A DNA stretch of 64,000 bases. Source: an uncultured Oscillospiraceae bacterium (GTDB taxonomy: Bacteria > Bacillota > Clostridia > Oscillospirales > Ruminococcaceae). The DNA is taken from contig CAKSIT010000013.1 of assembly GCA_934462925.1 (NCBI GenBank), forward strand, positions 16,856 through 80,855. The letters run 5' to 3'. Position numbers and translations under genes: made by a program. Below the pieces are notes generated by a model that ran no database searches, was not told the origin of the DNA, and was given only the letters and a program-made list of their open reading frames with translations. Positions 1-9,535 of the stretch are shown here, piece by piece. Every line of letters starts with the position of its first letter. Position 1 is the first letter of the stretch.

Positions 1-1
1 G

Positions 2-793
2 CTTTCGCGGATAATCGTATGCCCTATTGCAGGCGGCAAATATCGTATCATAGCAGGTCACAACCGCGTTGAAGCCTGCCGTCTTGCCGGGATAACAAAC
101 ATACCGAGCATAATTAAAGATGTTGACGAAAACCGCGCAAAGCTCATAATGGCTGATACGAACCTCTGTCAGCGGACCGAGCTGCTTCCGTCCGAGCGTG
201 CATTTGCATACAAAGCTCAACAGGAGGCGTTAATCGCGCTCGGCAGCCCTCGCGCTACTATGGAAATAGCGGAAAAATACGGCGAGGGCAGACGCACAAT
301 ACAGCGCTACATCGCCTGCTCACAGTTAGTACCCGAGCTTATGGATAAGCTTGACAGCGGTCAGATTAAACTTCTGACCGCCGTTTCTTTCTCTCGTTTG
401 CCCGAAAGCTCACAGAACGCAATTGCGTCGTATCTTAGTGTTGAGGACCGCAAAATTAACGACGAGCAGGCAGGTCAGATTGCTGATATGAAATTTGTCA
501 CAGAAGATGACGTTGAGAATATTGTCGGCGAGAAAAAAGTTGTAGGCGCGTCGCAGAAAAGCACAGAAAAAACGGCTGACAATAATTCCGAAAAGAAAAC
601 AACAAAATCCAACGCCAAAATAACCTTTAAGCGCAAAGAGATAACAGACGTAATCGGTGATGAGCTTACCAACGACGAAATCGCCGAGTTCTTTTATTTC
701 TGCCTGCAAAAGTCCGACTTCATGCGCGAATGGCGCAAAATGCACCAGGACAGCGAGCAGCCCGATGATGAGGAATTGAGCGAGGAGCTTTAA
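2..793 (+). CDS. parB: ParB-like partition protein, 5' end outside window
   Basis: The reading frame is open from base 2, so the true start lies to the left of the window; 263 residues are visible. The first visible part carries the ParB N-terminal nuclease-like core (GGKYRIIAGHNRVEACRLAG), followed by the alpha-helical ELLPSERAFAYKAQ segment and a helix-turn-helix region (TMEIAEKYGEGRRTIQRYI). ParB proteins bind centromere-like DNA sites and work with a ParA ATPase; no ParA is visible here, but it could lie upstream. The C-terminus is lysine-rich and then acidic (PDDEELSEEL), a weak form of the acidic tails seen on other element proteins. It probably acts in segregation or maintenance of the integrated or excised element. 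The family call is firm; the role is inference. Confidence 0.9.
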   Translation, partial: LSRIIVCPIAGGKYRIIAGHNRVEACRLAGITNIPSIIKDVDENRAKLIMADTNLCQRTELLPSERAFAYKAQQEALIALGSPRATMEIAEKYGEGRRTIQRYIACSQLVPELMDKLDSGQIKLLTAVSFSRLPESSQNAIASYLSVEDRKINDEQAGQIADMKFVTEDDVENIVGEKKVVGASQKSTEKTADNNSEKKTTKSNAKITFKRKEITDVIGDELTNDEIAEFFYFCLQKSDFMREWRKMHQDSEQPDDEELSEEL

Positions 794-820
794 CCGCTGA
801 TTATATGGTGGAATAGAATA

Positions 821-841
821 GGGGCGTCACCGTGACGCCCC
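821..841. repeat. Element palindrome, copy 1
   Basis: Perfect inverted repeat: GGGGCGTCAC, one central C, GTGACGCCCC. It lies 27 bases after the parB stop and just before the ribosome site of the next gene. It belongs to a family of eight copies in this window. The 20 or so bases after it resemble those after copy 3. Confidence 0.9.
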
Positions 842-862
842 CAAGTAAGGGGTAGTACAAAA

Positions 863-1849
863 ATGATAGACGTAAAAAAGCTGCGTGAAATGGCTGCAAA
901 TCAAAGAGCTGCTGACAGTGAGCTTAACAACAGCACACCGTTAACTGACACAATCGACACAGCAGAACCCATGTTTCAGGATGAAGTCTTCGTTCCTATG
1001 GAAGAGGAATCTTTTACGAATGAAACAGACAATTCTGACGCGCAGACGCGGGAATCACTTGAAAGCCTTATTGCAAGGTGTTTTGATGAAAAGGCATATA
1101 ATATTGAGCTTGAAAGGCTTATTCCTTTTCGGAAGTCTATTTTCACCATACTCGGCGATATTTCAGAGCTGAAATCAGACATTGTTCGCGTGGGTATAAC
1201 AGAACCGCTGCTGGTTCGCTCTGCGGGTAATGGCGAGTACGAAATACTTTCGGGAACACGTCGCCGCGCTGCCGCTGAAGAACTTATGTGGACAAAAGTT
1301 CCTTGTCGTATTGGCAACAACGCCGAACTTACTGATGATAGCGCGGAGCGAATTGTCGTTGAAACAAACAGAGGGCGTTTTTCTACGCTTGCATTATCCG
1401 AGCAGATACGAGTTGCAGCAGTCCTCGGTGATAGCGCTGCTGACGAGCTTGGAATATCCCCCGCGCAGGCAGAGGAGCTGATAAGACTTGATGTACTCGA
1501 GCAGGAATTTCTCACAATGCTCGACGGCAACATGATAACCATGCCCATAGCAGAGCGGCTGGCGGGCATTGAATCAAAAACACGGGAGCTTATACTTGCG
1601 GCACTTGTGCAACACCCCGAGATGAAACTCACATCTGTGAATGTAAAGGAACTAAGCGAGGAAACCAATCCTACGGCGGCGACAGTCGCAAAGATTTTGA
1701 AACCCAAGCCGCCTGTTAAAGTCGCTGTTCCTGCGGATATAATAGCAGAGTATTTTGCAGATAAAACCGCAGAAGAGTTGACTGAGATGGTTACGGCGGC
1801 GCTGGTTAAGTGTTATGGTGAGGAGGGCGCACAGAATGGCAAGGTTTGA
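863..1849 (+). CDS. Second ParB-like protein
   Basis: A 328-residue protein in tandem with the preceding ParB. After an acidic, disordered first 75 residues, residues about 85-150 form a ParB/sulfiredoxin-like domain, with the signature GEYEILSGTRRRAAAEEL at about 124-141. A helical region with a possible helix-turn-helix follows at 177-210. Similarity to its neighbour is limited to the core, so these are diverged paralogues rather than a recent duplication. The start ATG follows an AAGGGG site by about ten bases. Two ParB-like proteins side by side are common on conjugative elements, where one can act in regulation or DNA modification rather than partition. The frame ends inside the start region of the next gene, suggesting translational coupling. 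Confidence 0.82.
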   Translation: MIDVKKLREMAANQRAADSELNNSTPLTDTIDTAEPMFQDEVFVPMEEESFTNETDNSDAQTRESLESLIARCFDEKAYNIELERLIPFRKSIFTILGDISELKSDIVRVGITEPLLVRSAGNGEYEILSGTRRRAAAEELMWTKVPCRIGNNAELTDDSAERIVVETNRGRFSTLALSEQIRVAAVLGDSAADELGISPAQAEELIRLDVLEQEFLTMLDGNMITMPIAERLAGIESKTRELILAALVQHPEMKLTSVNVKELSEETNPTAATVAKILKPKPPVKVAVPADIIAEYFADKTAEELTEMVTAALVKCYGEEGAQNGKV

Positions 1850-4800
1850 TGAAATCGCGAAAATATATGACCACAAGCTGACGCAGCTGCGCGACCCGCA
1901 GATGTGGGAGAGTGCGCTTCGCCTTACCTCAAATTTTTGGCGGCTTCCTTTTTGCGCGGCGCTGCTGCTGACTGCGCAGAATCCGCGTGCGGAAATGTGC
2001 GGTACGATAGACCAATGGAATCGCGTCGGACGTTATATCAAGCGCGGAGAGCATTCTGTGGCGGTTTTCAGAAGCCGCACGGATACACAGCTCATGTACC
2101 TTTTTGACGTCAAGCAAACCTATGGCGCGCCGTATAACGCTAAGTGGCAGATGTCGGACAGAATTGCTGACGGCATTGTCGGCAAGTACAATGCGGAGCA
2201 TTCTGAGCCTGCGGTATCATTTGATGATTTTTTGCAGAAAGAGCTTGACAGCAGGATAAATGCGGCACACGAGTATTGCAGCGAAAAACTTAATGCTGCT
2301 ATATCCAATGACCCGCGAGTGCTTATGTTTATAAGGTATAGTGCGGAGTGTATTTGCGCTGCACGCTGCGGGATAGATGGGCAGTATGACTTTACAGACG
2401 CAGGAAATTTCGACAGCGACATTTCAATAGTTGAGATAGGCAATGCAGCTACGCTGCTTGCACAGGATATTTTACGAGATATTGACGGAATCGTCAGGAG
2501 GAAAGATTATGAACGCTATGAAGCTGGAGTTTGCGGAAGACATTTACGATATCCCTTATACGGAGGACAGGAACGGGCAGCAGAACCCGACATTCGAGAA
2601 TTACGGCAGGGCGCAGATGACGCCAATGGAGCGCAAGGCGGTCGACCTGATGAACGACACAGACCCGACGGCGCTGGATATGGTGAACATGAGCGGACTG
2701 TACATGAGCATATGGCAGGAGATAGGGGCGAAGGCGGAAGCCGTGAGGGAGAAAACCAGCCGCGACCTGCTCATGAGATTTCCGCTGTGCGGGAATTACA
2801 TGAAGAAAGTGTCCTCGATGGCGGAGATAGACTTGACCGCACAGGAAGCGGCGTGGGAATCCCTGCGGACGAGCGTAGCCTGGCTGGCGGCGGAAGTGCG
2901 CAGCCGCAGGACGCTGACGGAGATACGGAAAATACATCTGAATATGATGACGAACTGAACGATGATGAAACGGCGTCCGATGAGGACGCCGTTTGTGTGT
3001 TCAAAGACGCTGAGGAGTTATCGCCCGATAGCAGCTACTGCCAAAACCTGCTGAGAACTGAGCTTGCGCACAGCGGGTGGTCCTTGAAATTAAGAATTAA
3101 CGATTTTATTTCGGAAAACAACCCGTCCAAGCGCGAGCTTGCCAAATTTCTGAAAAAAGAATATGGCATAGGCGGTGGGACAGGCAGCTGTCCCCCGATT
3201 AAATGGCATAACCATGGGTCAAAGGGCATAGAACTTGTCCTTAATGATGATAAAATTGTAAAATACTCGTGGACGATGGTTGCTGAATCTGTGCGCGATA
3301 TTGTGCGCGATGGCGAGTACATCACCGAGAATGACAAGGATAACCGCGCTAGGGCTGCTATAAATGAGGCAGAGCGCTTTGCGATACACTATGCGTTTCC
3401 GACTTGTTTTGATAATCGGCGCCTGCCATATATTCGTAAGGAATTGTCTGAATGCGGGATTCACTATGATATAAATCTCGACGCGAAAATGTTTATACCA
3501 TATGCAGCGGAATATGTCCGCACAAAGGGCGATGTTGCTGCAAGCTTCCGTAATACAGACCACAGCGCTGTAAATGTTAAGACAACGGCTCTCGATTTTC
3601 GCGAAGCAGCCGATGCTGCACGAACGCTCGTGCGCGAAACAGACTATGCAGATTTTGTGGAAGCCTGCCGCAGCGAAGTATCAAACCTTATTTCCGAATT
3701 ATCCGCGCACGTTGGGCATAATCCCGATTTAGGCTTTTCTGACGATGAGGCAGCCGCATTTTTTGCGAGCAACGATGTCTTTTCTGATGAAAACATCGCG
3801 GAAATCTCTGCGCAGGTGTTCGGCTACTTATATGGCATAGAGCAGAGAGATAAGCCCTATGAAAAAATAAGCGATGATACCACTGCGGAACAGCAGCTTT
3901 CATTGTTTGATGAAGCGGCGGAGAACGAGCCGAACTACACGGCTGCGCAGGACGTGATTGATAATGACGTCCGCAGTCAAGATGAGTCTGCACCAAAAGT
4001 GACAATAACCTGTAACTGGAGCGAAAGTAGTGCTTTTGAAAGCGGCAAAGAATACACGGTTGCGGAGTTTGACCGTATCATGGCGCAAGCTGATAAGGAT
4101 AAGCACGATGGCAGACAGGCAGGGCTTGAAAAGTACGGCTCAGACGAAGCTTGGGAAGCACAGGATAAGGACGGGTATTACAGTTACCTTGGATATGACA
4201 AGACGAAATTTACAGTCAATTTACCGAATGGCGACAGCATTACAGAAAGACAGGATATAGGCGACGGTTACGGCGGCGTTATCGACTATTTCCGCGCATT
4301 CGACTCTTTGCAGCAGTATGTTTCGCTGTTGGAGGAACAGCGCGACCTGGATAATGCAGCTGCGGTTGAACAGAACAATGTGGAATCTCAGCCTGTCACA
4401 GCGGAATCTAGCGATGTTCCCGCGTGGTTTAGTGATGATATTGCTAACCACAGTACGGTCAAAATTTCTGAAAAGGAAAAAACAGAAACCTATGTGGTCA
4501 ATGCCAATGACTTCGGTTTCAGAAACTATCGCCTGATTTTTGACAATGACGAAAATGCTTACAGGCTTATTGCAGACAGCGAAAAAGCAGGCAAGGATAT
4601 GTTTGTCCGCGCGTTTGAAAGCGGCGAAACAGCTGACAGCATATATCGGTATTTCCTTGAAAGAGGACTGCTGCCGCTGAATGATTCAGCTGAAATACCG
4701 CAGAAAACAGACGTTACGCCTCAGCGTGCTGGCAATTACCATTTTGCAGACGATTTTGTATATCCGACAGGACCGAAAGCAAAATATTCCGCCAATGTTG

Positions 4801-7800
4801 CCGCCATAAAAACGCTTAAACTGATAGAATCCGAACATTGCCATGCGACCGCCGAGGAGCAGGACGTTCTTGCACATTACAGCGGTTGGGGCGGCGTAGC
4901 GGACGCGTTCGATAGCAGCAAGGAAGGCTGGAGCCGTGAATATGCCGAGCTTAAAGACCTGCTTACGGACAAGGAGTACGCTGCTGCACGTGAAAGCACT
5001 CTCACCGCATTTTACACCGAGCCGTATATCATAAAGAGCATTTACACGGCGCTCGGTAGCATGGGATTTACCGGCGGCGAGATTCTCGACCCGGCAATGG
5101 GAACAGGCAACTTTTTTGGCAATCTTCCCGCAGAAATTGCGGCAAACAGTCACCTGTATGGCGTTGAGCTGGACGACCTTACCGCGCGTATCGCAAAACA
5201 GTTGTACCCCGACGCGGATATACAGCACAGAGGATATGAGCGCACGAAGTTTGAGAACGGCAAGTTCGACGTTATAGTCGGCAATGTTCCGTTTGGAGAT
5301 TTCGCTCCGTACGACCCCGAATACAGGGATTATCTGATACACGATTATTTCTTTGCAAAGTCCATTGATAAACTTAAGGCAGGCGGCATTATGGCGTTTA
5401 TTACGTCTGCGGGAACAATGGACAAAAGCGATGATGAGCTGCGTAGGGAGCTTTATTGCAAGGCGGATTTCCTAGGTGGTATAAGGCTGCCCGAGGACGC
5501 ATTCCGTACCGCAGGTACGCAGGTGGTTACTGATATTCTTTTCTTTCAGAAACTTGACCATGAACGTGCATTTTTGCTGCCGGCAGCAGAATGGATAGAT
5601 ACAAACCGTGTATTTGGCAAGCGCTGTATCAGTATCGAAAACAAATACTTTACTGCCCATCCCGAAATGACCCTCGGACACACCGAGGAAGTATCAGGTC
5701 CATATGGGTATACTCGGACGGTTCAGTCTGACGGCGATACCGCAGAACGCCTTGAAACGGCGGTAAGCCTTATCAATGGCAAATTTTCTGCCGAACCGAC
5801 AATAGACGCTGAACTTCCCGAAGAAGAATATGGAGATATCCCGGACGGCGTAACTCCGTACACATATTACGTCAGCGGCGGTGCGCTGTACTATGCAGAA
5901 AACCGCAGCGCAGTACCGTTTGACGGGAAAAATGCAGCCCGTATTACGGACTTGTGTGGTATTATGGCGCACCTTGACGCAGTAACCTCGGCTCAAATGC
6001 GCTCCTGCACAGACAATGAGCTGGCAGCGCTGCAAAAGGAGCTTGACAAAGCGTATGACGCTTTTGTTAAAAAATACGGCTATATCAACAGCAAAACCAA
6101 TACATCGGCATTTGCTGATGATATACGCGCGCCGCGATTGGGCGCAATTGAAAATGTCGAGGAATTGCCCGACGGTACTCAGCATATATCCAAGGCGGAT
6201 ATCTTCACACAGCGCACTATAAATGTTGAGCGTATTCCCGAACACGTTGATACGGCGCTTGAAGCATTACATCTCTCTATGAACGCACATCAGCGTGTGG
6301 ATATCGACTTTATTTCGCAGCTGTGTGGAAAGGACAAGGACGAGGTAATCGCTGAGCTGGGAGATAGGATTTATTGCAATCCTGCGAAAAACACGGGCAG
6401 CAGATATACAGGCTGGGAAACTGCCGAGGAGTATCTGTCGGGACACGTCCGCACAAAGCTGGCACTCGCACAGGAAGCAGCAAAAACCGAACCCGAATAT
6501 GAACGTAACGTGACGGCGCTTTTGCAAAATCAGCCGCCGCGTATCGGCATTGAAAACATAGGCTTCCGGCTTGGAACAATATATATCACGCCCGAAATGT
6601 ATCAGCAGTTCGTTTACGAAACGTTCGATACTCCTGTGTATATGCGGCACAGGGAGGGAGCGCGGTATTCGCGTGAAATCACGGTAAACTATTCCAACGA
6701 GCTGAATAAATGGAAAATATCTAATAGCAGCGGTCAGCGCGGCGTTCTTGTGACCGAAACCTATGGAACAGGCAGATTCAATGCTTATGAACTGACGGAA
6801 ATGCTGCTTAATCAAACTCGAGCAACTGTCAACGACTATATTGAGCAAGCAGACGGTTCGGTGAAAAAGGTGTTCAACGCTGATGAAACCATACTTGCGC
6901 GAGAATGTCAGGATAAAATCGAGCAGGCATTTCATGACTGGGTAATGGCTGACAGCAGCCGCATACAGATAATTGAAGACAGCTTTAATTCTCGGTATAA
7001 CAGCATAAAACCACGCACATATGATGGCAGCTATATTTCCGTCCCCGGCATGAATCCGAACCTTACCCTGCGCCCCCATCAGAAAGGCGTTATAGCACGA
7101 ATCGCTGCTACCGGCACCTGCATGATGGCGCACGAAGTTGGCGCGGGAAAGACTGCGGCAATGGGCGCGGCGGGAATGTATCTCAAATCTATAGGCGCTT
7201 GCACCAAGCCGATGTACGTTGTGCCGAATGCAGTTGTGGCGCAGTTCGGTGAGGAATTACAGAGATTTTTCCCGGAAGCAAAAATCCTTGTGGCAACGTC
7301 AAAGGACATGGAAAAGTCGCAGCGGCGGCGGTTTCTTTCCAAGATATCAATTGGTAACTTCGACGCGATTGTGATTCCGCAGTCGCAGTTTGAAAAAATG
7401 CCGCTATCACTTGAACGACAGGAGGCAATGTACGATGAGAAGCTGACAGAAATCTCTTATGCAATACAGGCTGCAAGAGCAGATAAAGGTGAGCGGTTCA
7501 CAGTTAAAGCTCTTGAACGTCAGCGTAAGCAGATAGAGAGTAAAATAGAGAAGATGCGCGCTGATTTCAAAAAAGATGATTTTATCACTTTTGAGGAGCT
7601 TGGCTGTGATTTTCTTTTTGTTGATGAAGCTCATGGATACAAGAATCTTGCTGTTTTCAGTAAGATGACAAATGTTGCAGGTGTGAATGTCAATGCCAAC
7701 TCGCAGAAAGCGTTTGACATGGAGATGAAATGCCGCTATTTGCAGGAACTTCATCATGGCGGCGGTGTAGTATTTGCTACCGGAACGCCAGTCAGCAACT

Positions 7801-9533
7801 CTATAACAGAGCTGTTTGTATGGCAGTATCTTCTGCAGAAGCAGACGTTGGACGATATGAATATCGGATATTTCGATAACTGGGCGTCAGTTTTCGGTGT
7901 GATATCTCAATCCGATGATGTCAAACCTACCAGCGATGGGTATCGTTCCAGAACCAGGTTTTCAAATTTTGCAAACCTCGATGAGCTGTGTAATCTGTTC
8001 GGCGAGGTATTTGATATCGCCAAAACAGCAGATATGAATTTGAAACTTCCATCTATTTATGGCGGTAAGCCGGAAATGATAATCTGCGAAAAATCCCCTG
8101 AGCAGGATTTGCAAACGGACGAGGGCATAGAACGGGCAAGACGTATAGAGGCAAAGCTTGTAACTCCCGACGAAGATAATATGCTTGCTGTTTGCACATA
8201 CATGACCAAAGTTGCGCTGGACGCTCGCATAATCGACCCGGAAGCCGAAGAATATGATGGCGGAAAGATTGCCCTCTGCGCAGACAAAATAATCGAGATA
8301 AACAGCGCAAAGCCCGGTACGGCACAGGCGGTTTTTTGCGATAGTAGTACGCCCAAAAAGGGCGATTTTTCCGTCTATCAAGCGCTTAAGGACAGGCTTA
8401 TTCGCTCGGGAGAATTTACCGAAAAAGAAATAGCTTTTGTACATGACGCTGCTAATGACAAACAGCGGCTTGAAATGTTTGAAAAGGTCAATAGTGCTGA
8501 AATAAAGGTGATTATCGGTTCTACAAGCAAGTTGGGTACAGGCGTTAATATACAGCAAAAACTCTCTGCCCTGCATCATCTTGACGCGCCATATCGTCCT
8601 TCGGACATCGAGCAGCGGAACGGGCGCGGAATACGGCAGGGCAACGAAAATTCCGAGGTATTCATCGGGTACTATTCCACCAAAGGGACTTTTGACAACT
8701 ACCGCTGGCAGATTCTCGAAAAGAAGCAGCAGATAATCTCGCAGATTATGTCCGGAAAGCCTGCCGCGCGGACCTGCGAGGACATAGATGAAACTGCATT
8801 GACGTTCGCTGAAATGAAGGCAGCTACAACGGGTAATCCTCTGATAGCTGAAAAAATGACGGTTGACAACAATGTGAACAGGCTTAAACTGCTGCAGTCA
8901 GCGCACATAAATCAGCAGCGTTCGTTTGAGCATGACATTTCTGTTAGATACCCTGACCTAATTGCCCGAAAAGGAAAAATGATAGGGTTGGTATCGGCAG
9001 ACATTGAGCGTATAAAAAACGCTCGTCCCATTAAAGACGATGATTTCAGCATAGCGCTCGGCGGCAGGACCTACACAGAGCGTGCGCTTGCAGGAAAGGC
9101 GCTTGAGGAACAGGCAGCCCTATACCTTAAGTCGCATGAGTGCAGCGAATATAAGCCTATGGAAATAGGAAGCCTTAATGACTTCAAGATTTTCATAGCC
9201 AAAAAAGATTTTTCGTTTGTCCTCGTTCTGCGCGGAAGCGCGACGTACACAAGCGATTATCAGATGAGCGGGCTTGGCGGCATAACGAGGCTGTGCAATC
9301 TCTACGGCAAAATACCCGAACAGCTGCAGACTCTGCAAAATGAGCTTAGCGAAGCACAAAAGCAGCTCGAGAATGCAAAGGCTCAATATGGCAAGCCCTT
9401 CCCTTACGAAAGCGATTTGAAGTCGCTGCTTGAAAGGCAGTCAAGAATAAATGCGGAGCTTGAATTTTTAGACAGACCTCACGACGAAGTCTTTGACGAT
9501 GAAAGCTCTGACGACGATGAAATGGAGATGTAA
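1836..9533 (+). CDS. Giant polyvalent protein: SNF2-type helicase plus N6-adenine methylase
   Basis: A 2,565-residue protein. The start at 1836 is chosen because AGGAGGG lies eight bases upstream. Residues about 48-78 match the N-terminal domain common in conjugative-element helicases (NPRAEMCGTIDQWNRVGRYI). An N6-DNA methylase follows: motif I DPAMGTGNFF near 1085 and a variant catalytic motif GNVPFG near 1148 (usual NPPY/F, here NVPF). The helicase half has Walker A EVGAGKT near 1766, DEAH near 1928, ATGTPVSNS near 1981 and a motif VI-like QRNGRGIRQGN near 2260. Such polyvalent proteins are thought to protect or process element DNA, possibly in the recipient. Residues about 225-374 are low-complexity, rich in G, R, E and D, and overlap a separate gene in another frame. 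The protein ends in an acidic tail, DDDEMEM. Confidence 0.88.
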   Translation: MARFDEIAKIYDHKLTQLRDPQMWESALRLTSNFWRLPFCAALLLTAQNPRAEMCGTIDQWNRVGRYIKRGEHSVAVFRSRTDTQLMYLFDVKQTYGAPYNAKWQMSDRIADGIVGKYNAEHSEPAVSFDDFLQKELDSRINAAHEYCSEKLNAAISNDPRVLMFIRYSAECICAARCGIDGQYDFTDAGNFDSDISIVEIGNAATLLAQDILRDIDGIVRRKDYERYEAGVCGRHLRYPLYGGQERAAEPDIRELRQGADDANGAQGGRPDERHRPDGAGYGEHERTVHEHMAGDRGEGGSREGENQPRPAHEISAVRELHEESVLDGGDRLDRTGSGVGIPADERSLAGGGSAQPQDADGDTENTSEYDDELNDDETASDEDAVCVFKDAEELSPDSSYCQNLLRTELAHSGWSLKLRINDFISENNPSKRELAKFLKKEYGIGGGTGSCPPIKWHNHGSKGIELVLNDDKIVKYSWTMVAESVRDIVRDGEYITENDKDNRARAAINEAERFAIHYAFPTCFDNRRLPYIRKELSECGIHYDINLDAKMFIPYAAEYVRTKGDVAASFRNTDHSAVNVKTTALDFREAADAARTLVRETDYADFVEACRSEVSNLISELSAHVGHNPDLGFSDDEAAAFFASNDVFSDENIAEISAQVFGYLYGIEQRDKPYEKISDDTTAEQQLSLFDEAAENEPNYTAAQDVIDNDVRSQDESAPKVTITCNWSESSAFESGKEYTVAEFDRIMAQADKDKHDGRQAGLEKYGSDEAWEAQDKDGYYSYLGYDKTKFTVNLPNGDSITERQDIGDGYGGVIDYFRAFDSLQQYVSLLEEQRDLDNAAAVEQNNVESQPVTAESSDVPAWFSDDIANHSTVKISEKEKTETYVVNANDFGFRNYRLIFDNDENAYRLIADSEKAGKDMFVRAFESGETADSIYRYFLERGLLPLNDSAEIPQKTDVTPQRAGNYHFADDFVYPTGPKAKYSANVAAIKTLKLIESEHCHATAEEQDVLAHYSGWGGVADAFDSSKEGWSREYAELKDLLTDKEYAAARESTLTAFYTEPYIIKSIYTALGSMGFTGGEILDPAMGTGNFFGNLPAEIAANSHLYGVELDDLTARIAKQLYPDADIQHRGYERTKFENGKFDVIVGNVPFGDFAPYDPEYRDYLIHDYFFAKSIDKLKAGGIMAFITSAGTMDKSDDELRRELYCKADFLGGIRLPEDAFRTAGTQVVTDILFFQKLDHERAFLLPAAEWIDTNRVFGKRCISIENKYFTAHPEMTLGHTEEVSGPYGYTRTVQSDGDTAERLETAVSLINGKFSAEPTIDAELPEEEYGDIPDGVTPYTYYVSGGALYYAENRSAVPFDGKNAARITDLCGIMAHLDAVTSAQMRSCTDNELAALQKELDKAYDAFVKKYGYINSKTNTSAFADDIRAPRLGAIENVEELPDGTQHISKADIFTQRTINVERIPEHVDTALEALHLSMNAHQRVDIDFISQLCGKDKDEVIAELGDRIYCNPAKNTGSRYTGWETAEEYLSGHVRTKLALAQEAAKTEPEYERNVTALLQNQPPRIGIENIGFRLGTIYITPEMYQQFVYETFDTPVYMRHREGARYSREITVNYSNELNKWKISNSSGQRGVLVTETYGTGRFNAYELTEMLLNQTRATVNDYIEQADGSVKKVFNADETILARECQDKIEQAFHDWVMADSSRIQIIEDSFNSRYNSIKPRTYDGSYISVPGMNPNLTLRPHQKGVIARIAATGTCMMAHEVGAGKTAAMGAAGMYLKSIGACTKPMYVVPNAVVAQFGEELQRFFPEAKILVATSKDMEKSQRRRFLSKISIGNFDAIVIPQSQFEKMPLSLERQEAMYDEKLTEISYAIQAARADKGERFTVKALERQRKQIESKIEKMRADFKKDDFITFEELGCDFLFVDEAHGYKNLAVFSKMTNVAGVNVNANSQKAFDMEMKCRYLQELHHGGGVVFATGTPVSNSITELFVWQYLLQKQTLDDMNIGYFDNWASVFGVISQSDDVKPTSDGYRSRTRFSNFANLDELCNLFGEVFDIAKTADMNLKLPSIYGGKPEMIICEKSPEQDLQTDEGIERARRIEAKLVTPDEDNMLAVCTYMTKVALDARIIDPEAEEYDGGKIALCADKIIEINSAKPGTAQAVFCDSSTPKKGDFSVYQALKDRLIRSGEFTEKEIAFVHDAANDKQRLEMFEKVNSAEIKVIIGSTSKLGTGVNIQQKLSALHHLDAPYRPSDIEQRNGRGIRQGNENSEVFIGYYSTKGTFDNYRWQILEKKQQIISQIMSGKPAARTCEDIDETALTFAEMKAATTGNPLIAEKMTVDNNVNRLKLLQSAHINQQRSFEHDISVRYPDLIARKGKMIGLVSADIERIKNARPIKDDDFSIALGGRTYTERALAGKALEEQAALYLKSHECSEYKPMEIGSLNDFKIFIAKKDFSFVLVLRGSATYTSDYQMSGLGGITRLCNLYGKIPEQLQTLQNELSEAQKQLENAKAQYGKPFPYESDLKSLLERQSRINAELEFLDRPHDEVFDDESSDDDEMEM
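2509..2958 (+). CDS. Nested out-of-frame gene inside the polyvalent protein gene
   Basis: A 149-residue reading frame lies wholly inside the helicase-methylase gene, in a different frame. ATG 2509 follows a full AGGAGG by seven bases, a better ribosome site than many host genes have. The product has ordinary composition with hydrophobic, helix-like segments (MSGLYMSIWQEIGAKAEAV; AAWESLRTSVAWLAAEV) and no membrane segment. The overlapping stretch of the large protein is an unstructured-looking G/R/E/D/H-rich linker, as expected if selection acts mainly on the nested frame. I do not recognise the family; its length and helical layout loosely recall TnpV-type element proteins, but I cannot confirm that. 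The ribosome site and coding character are seen; expression is inferred. Confidence 0.62.
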   Translation: MNAMKLEFAEDIYDIPYTEDRNGQQNPTFENYGRAQMTPMERKAVDLMNDTDPTALDMVNMSGLYMSIWQEIGAKAEAVREKTSRDLLMRFPLCGNYMKKVSSMAEIDLTAQEAAWESLRTSVAWLAAEVRSRRTLTEIRKIHLNMMTN

Positions 9534-9535
9534 AT

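Noticed and set aside
976..1707. Minus-strand 243-codon frame opposite the second ParB-like gene
   Set aside because: Ser-rich shadow of GC-biased codons, with no start signal; the plus-strand frame carries the ParB signature.
3035..9386. Many minus-strand frames inside the polyvalent protein gene
   Set aside because: No ribosome sites and Cys/Arg/Phe-rich translations typical of antisense shadows; none has the coding look of the nested plus-strand gene at 2509.
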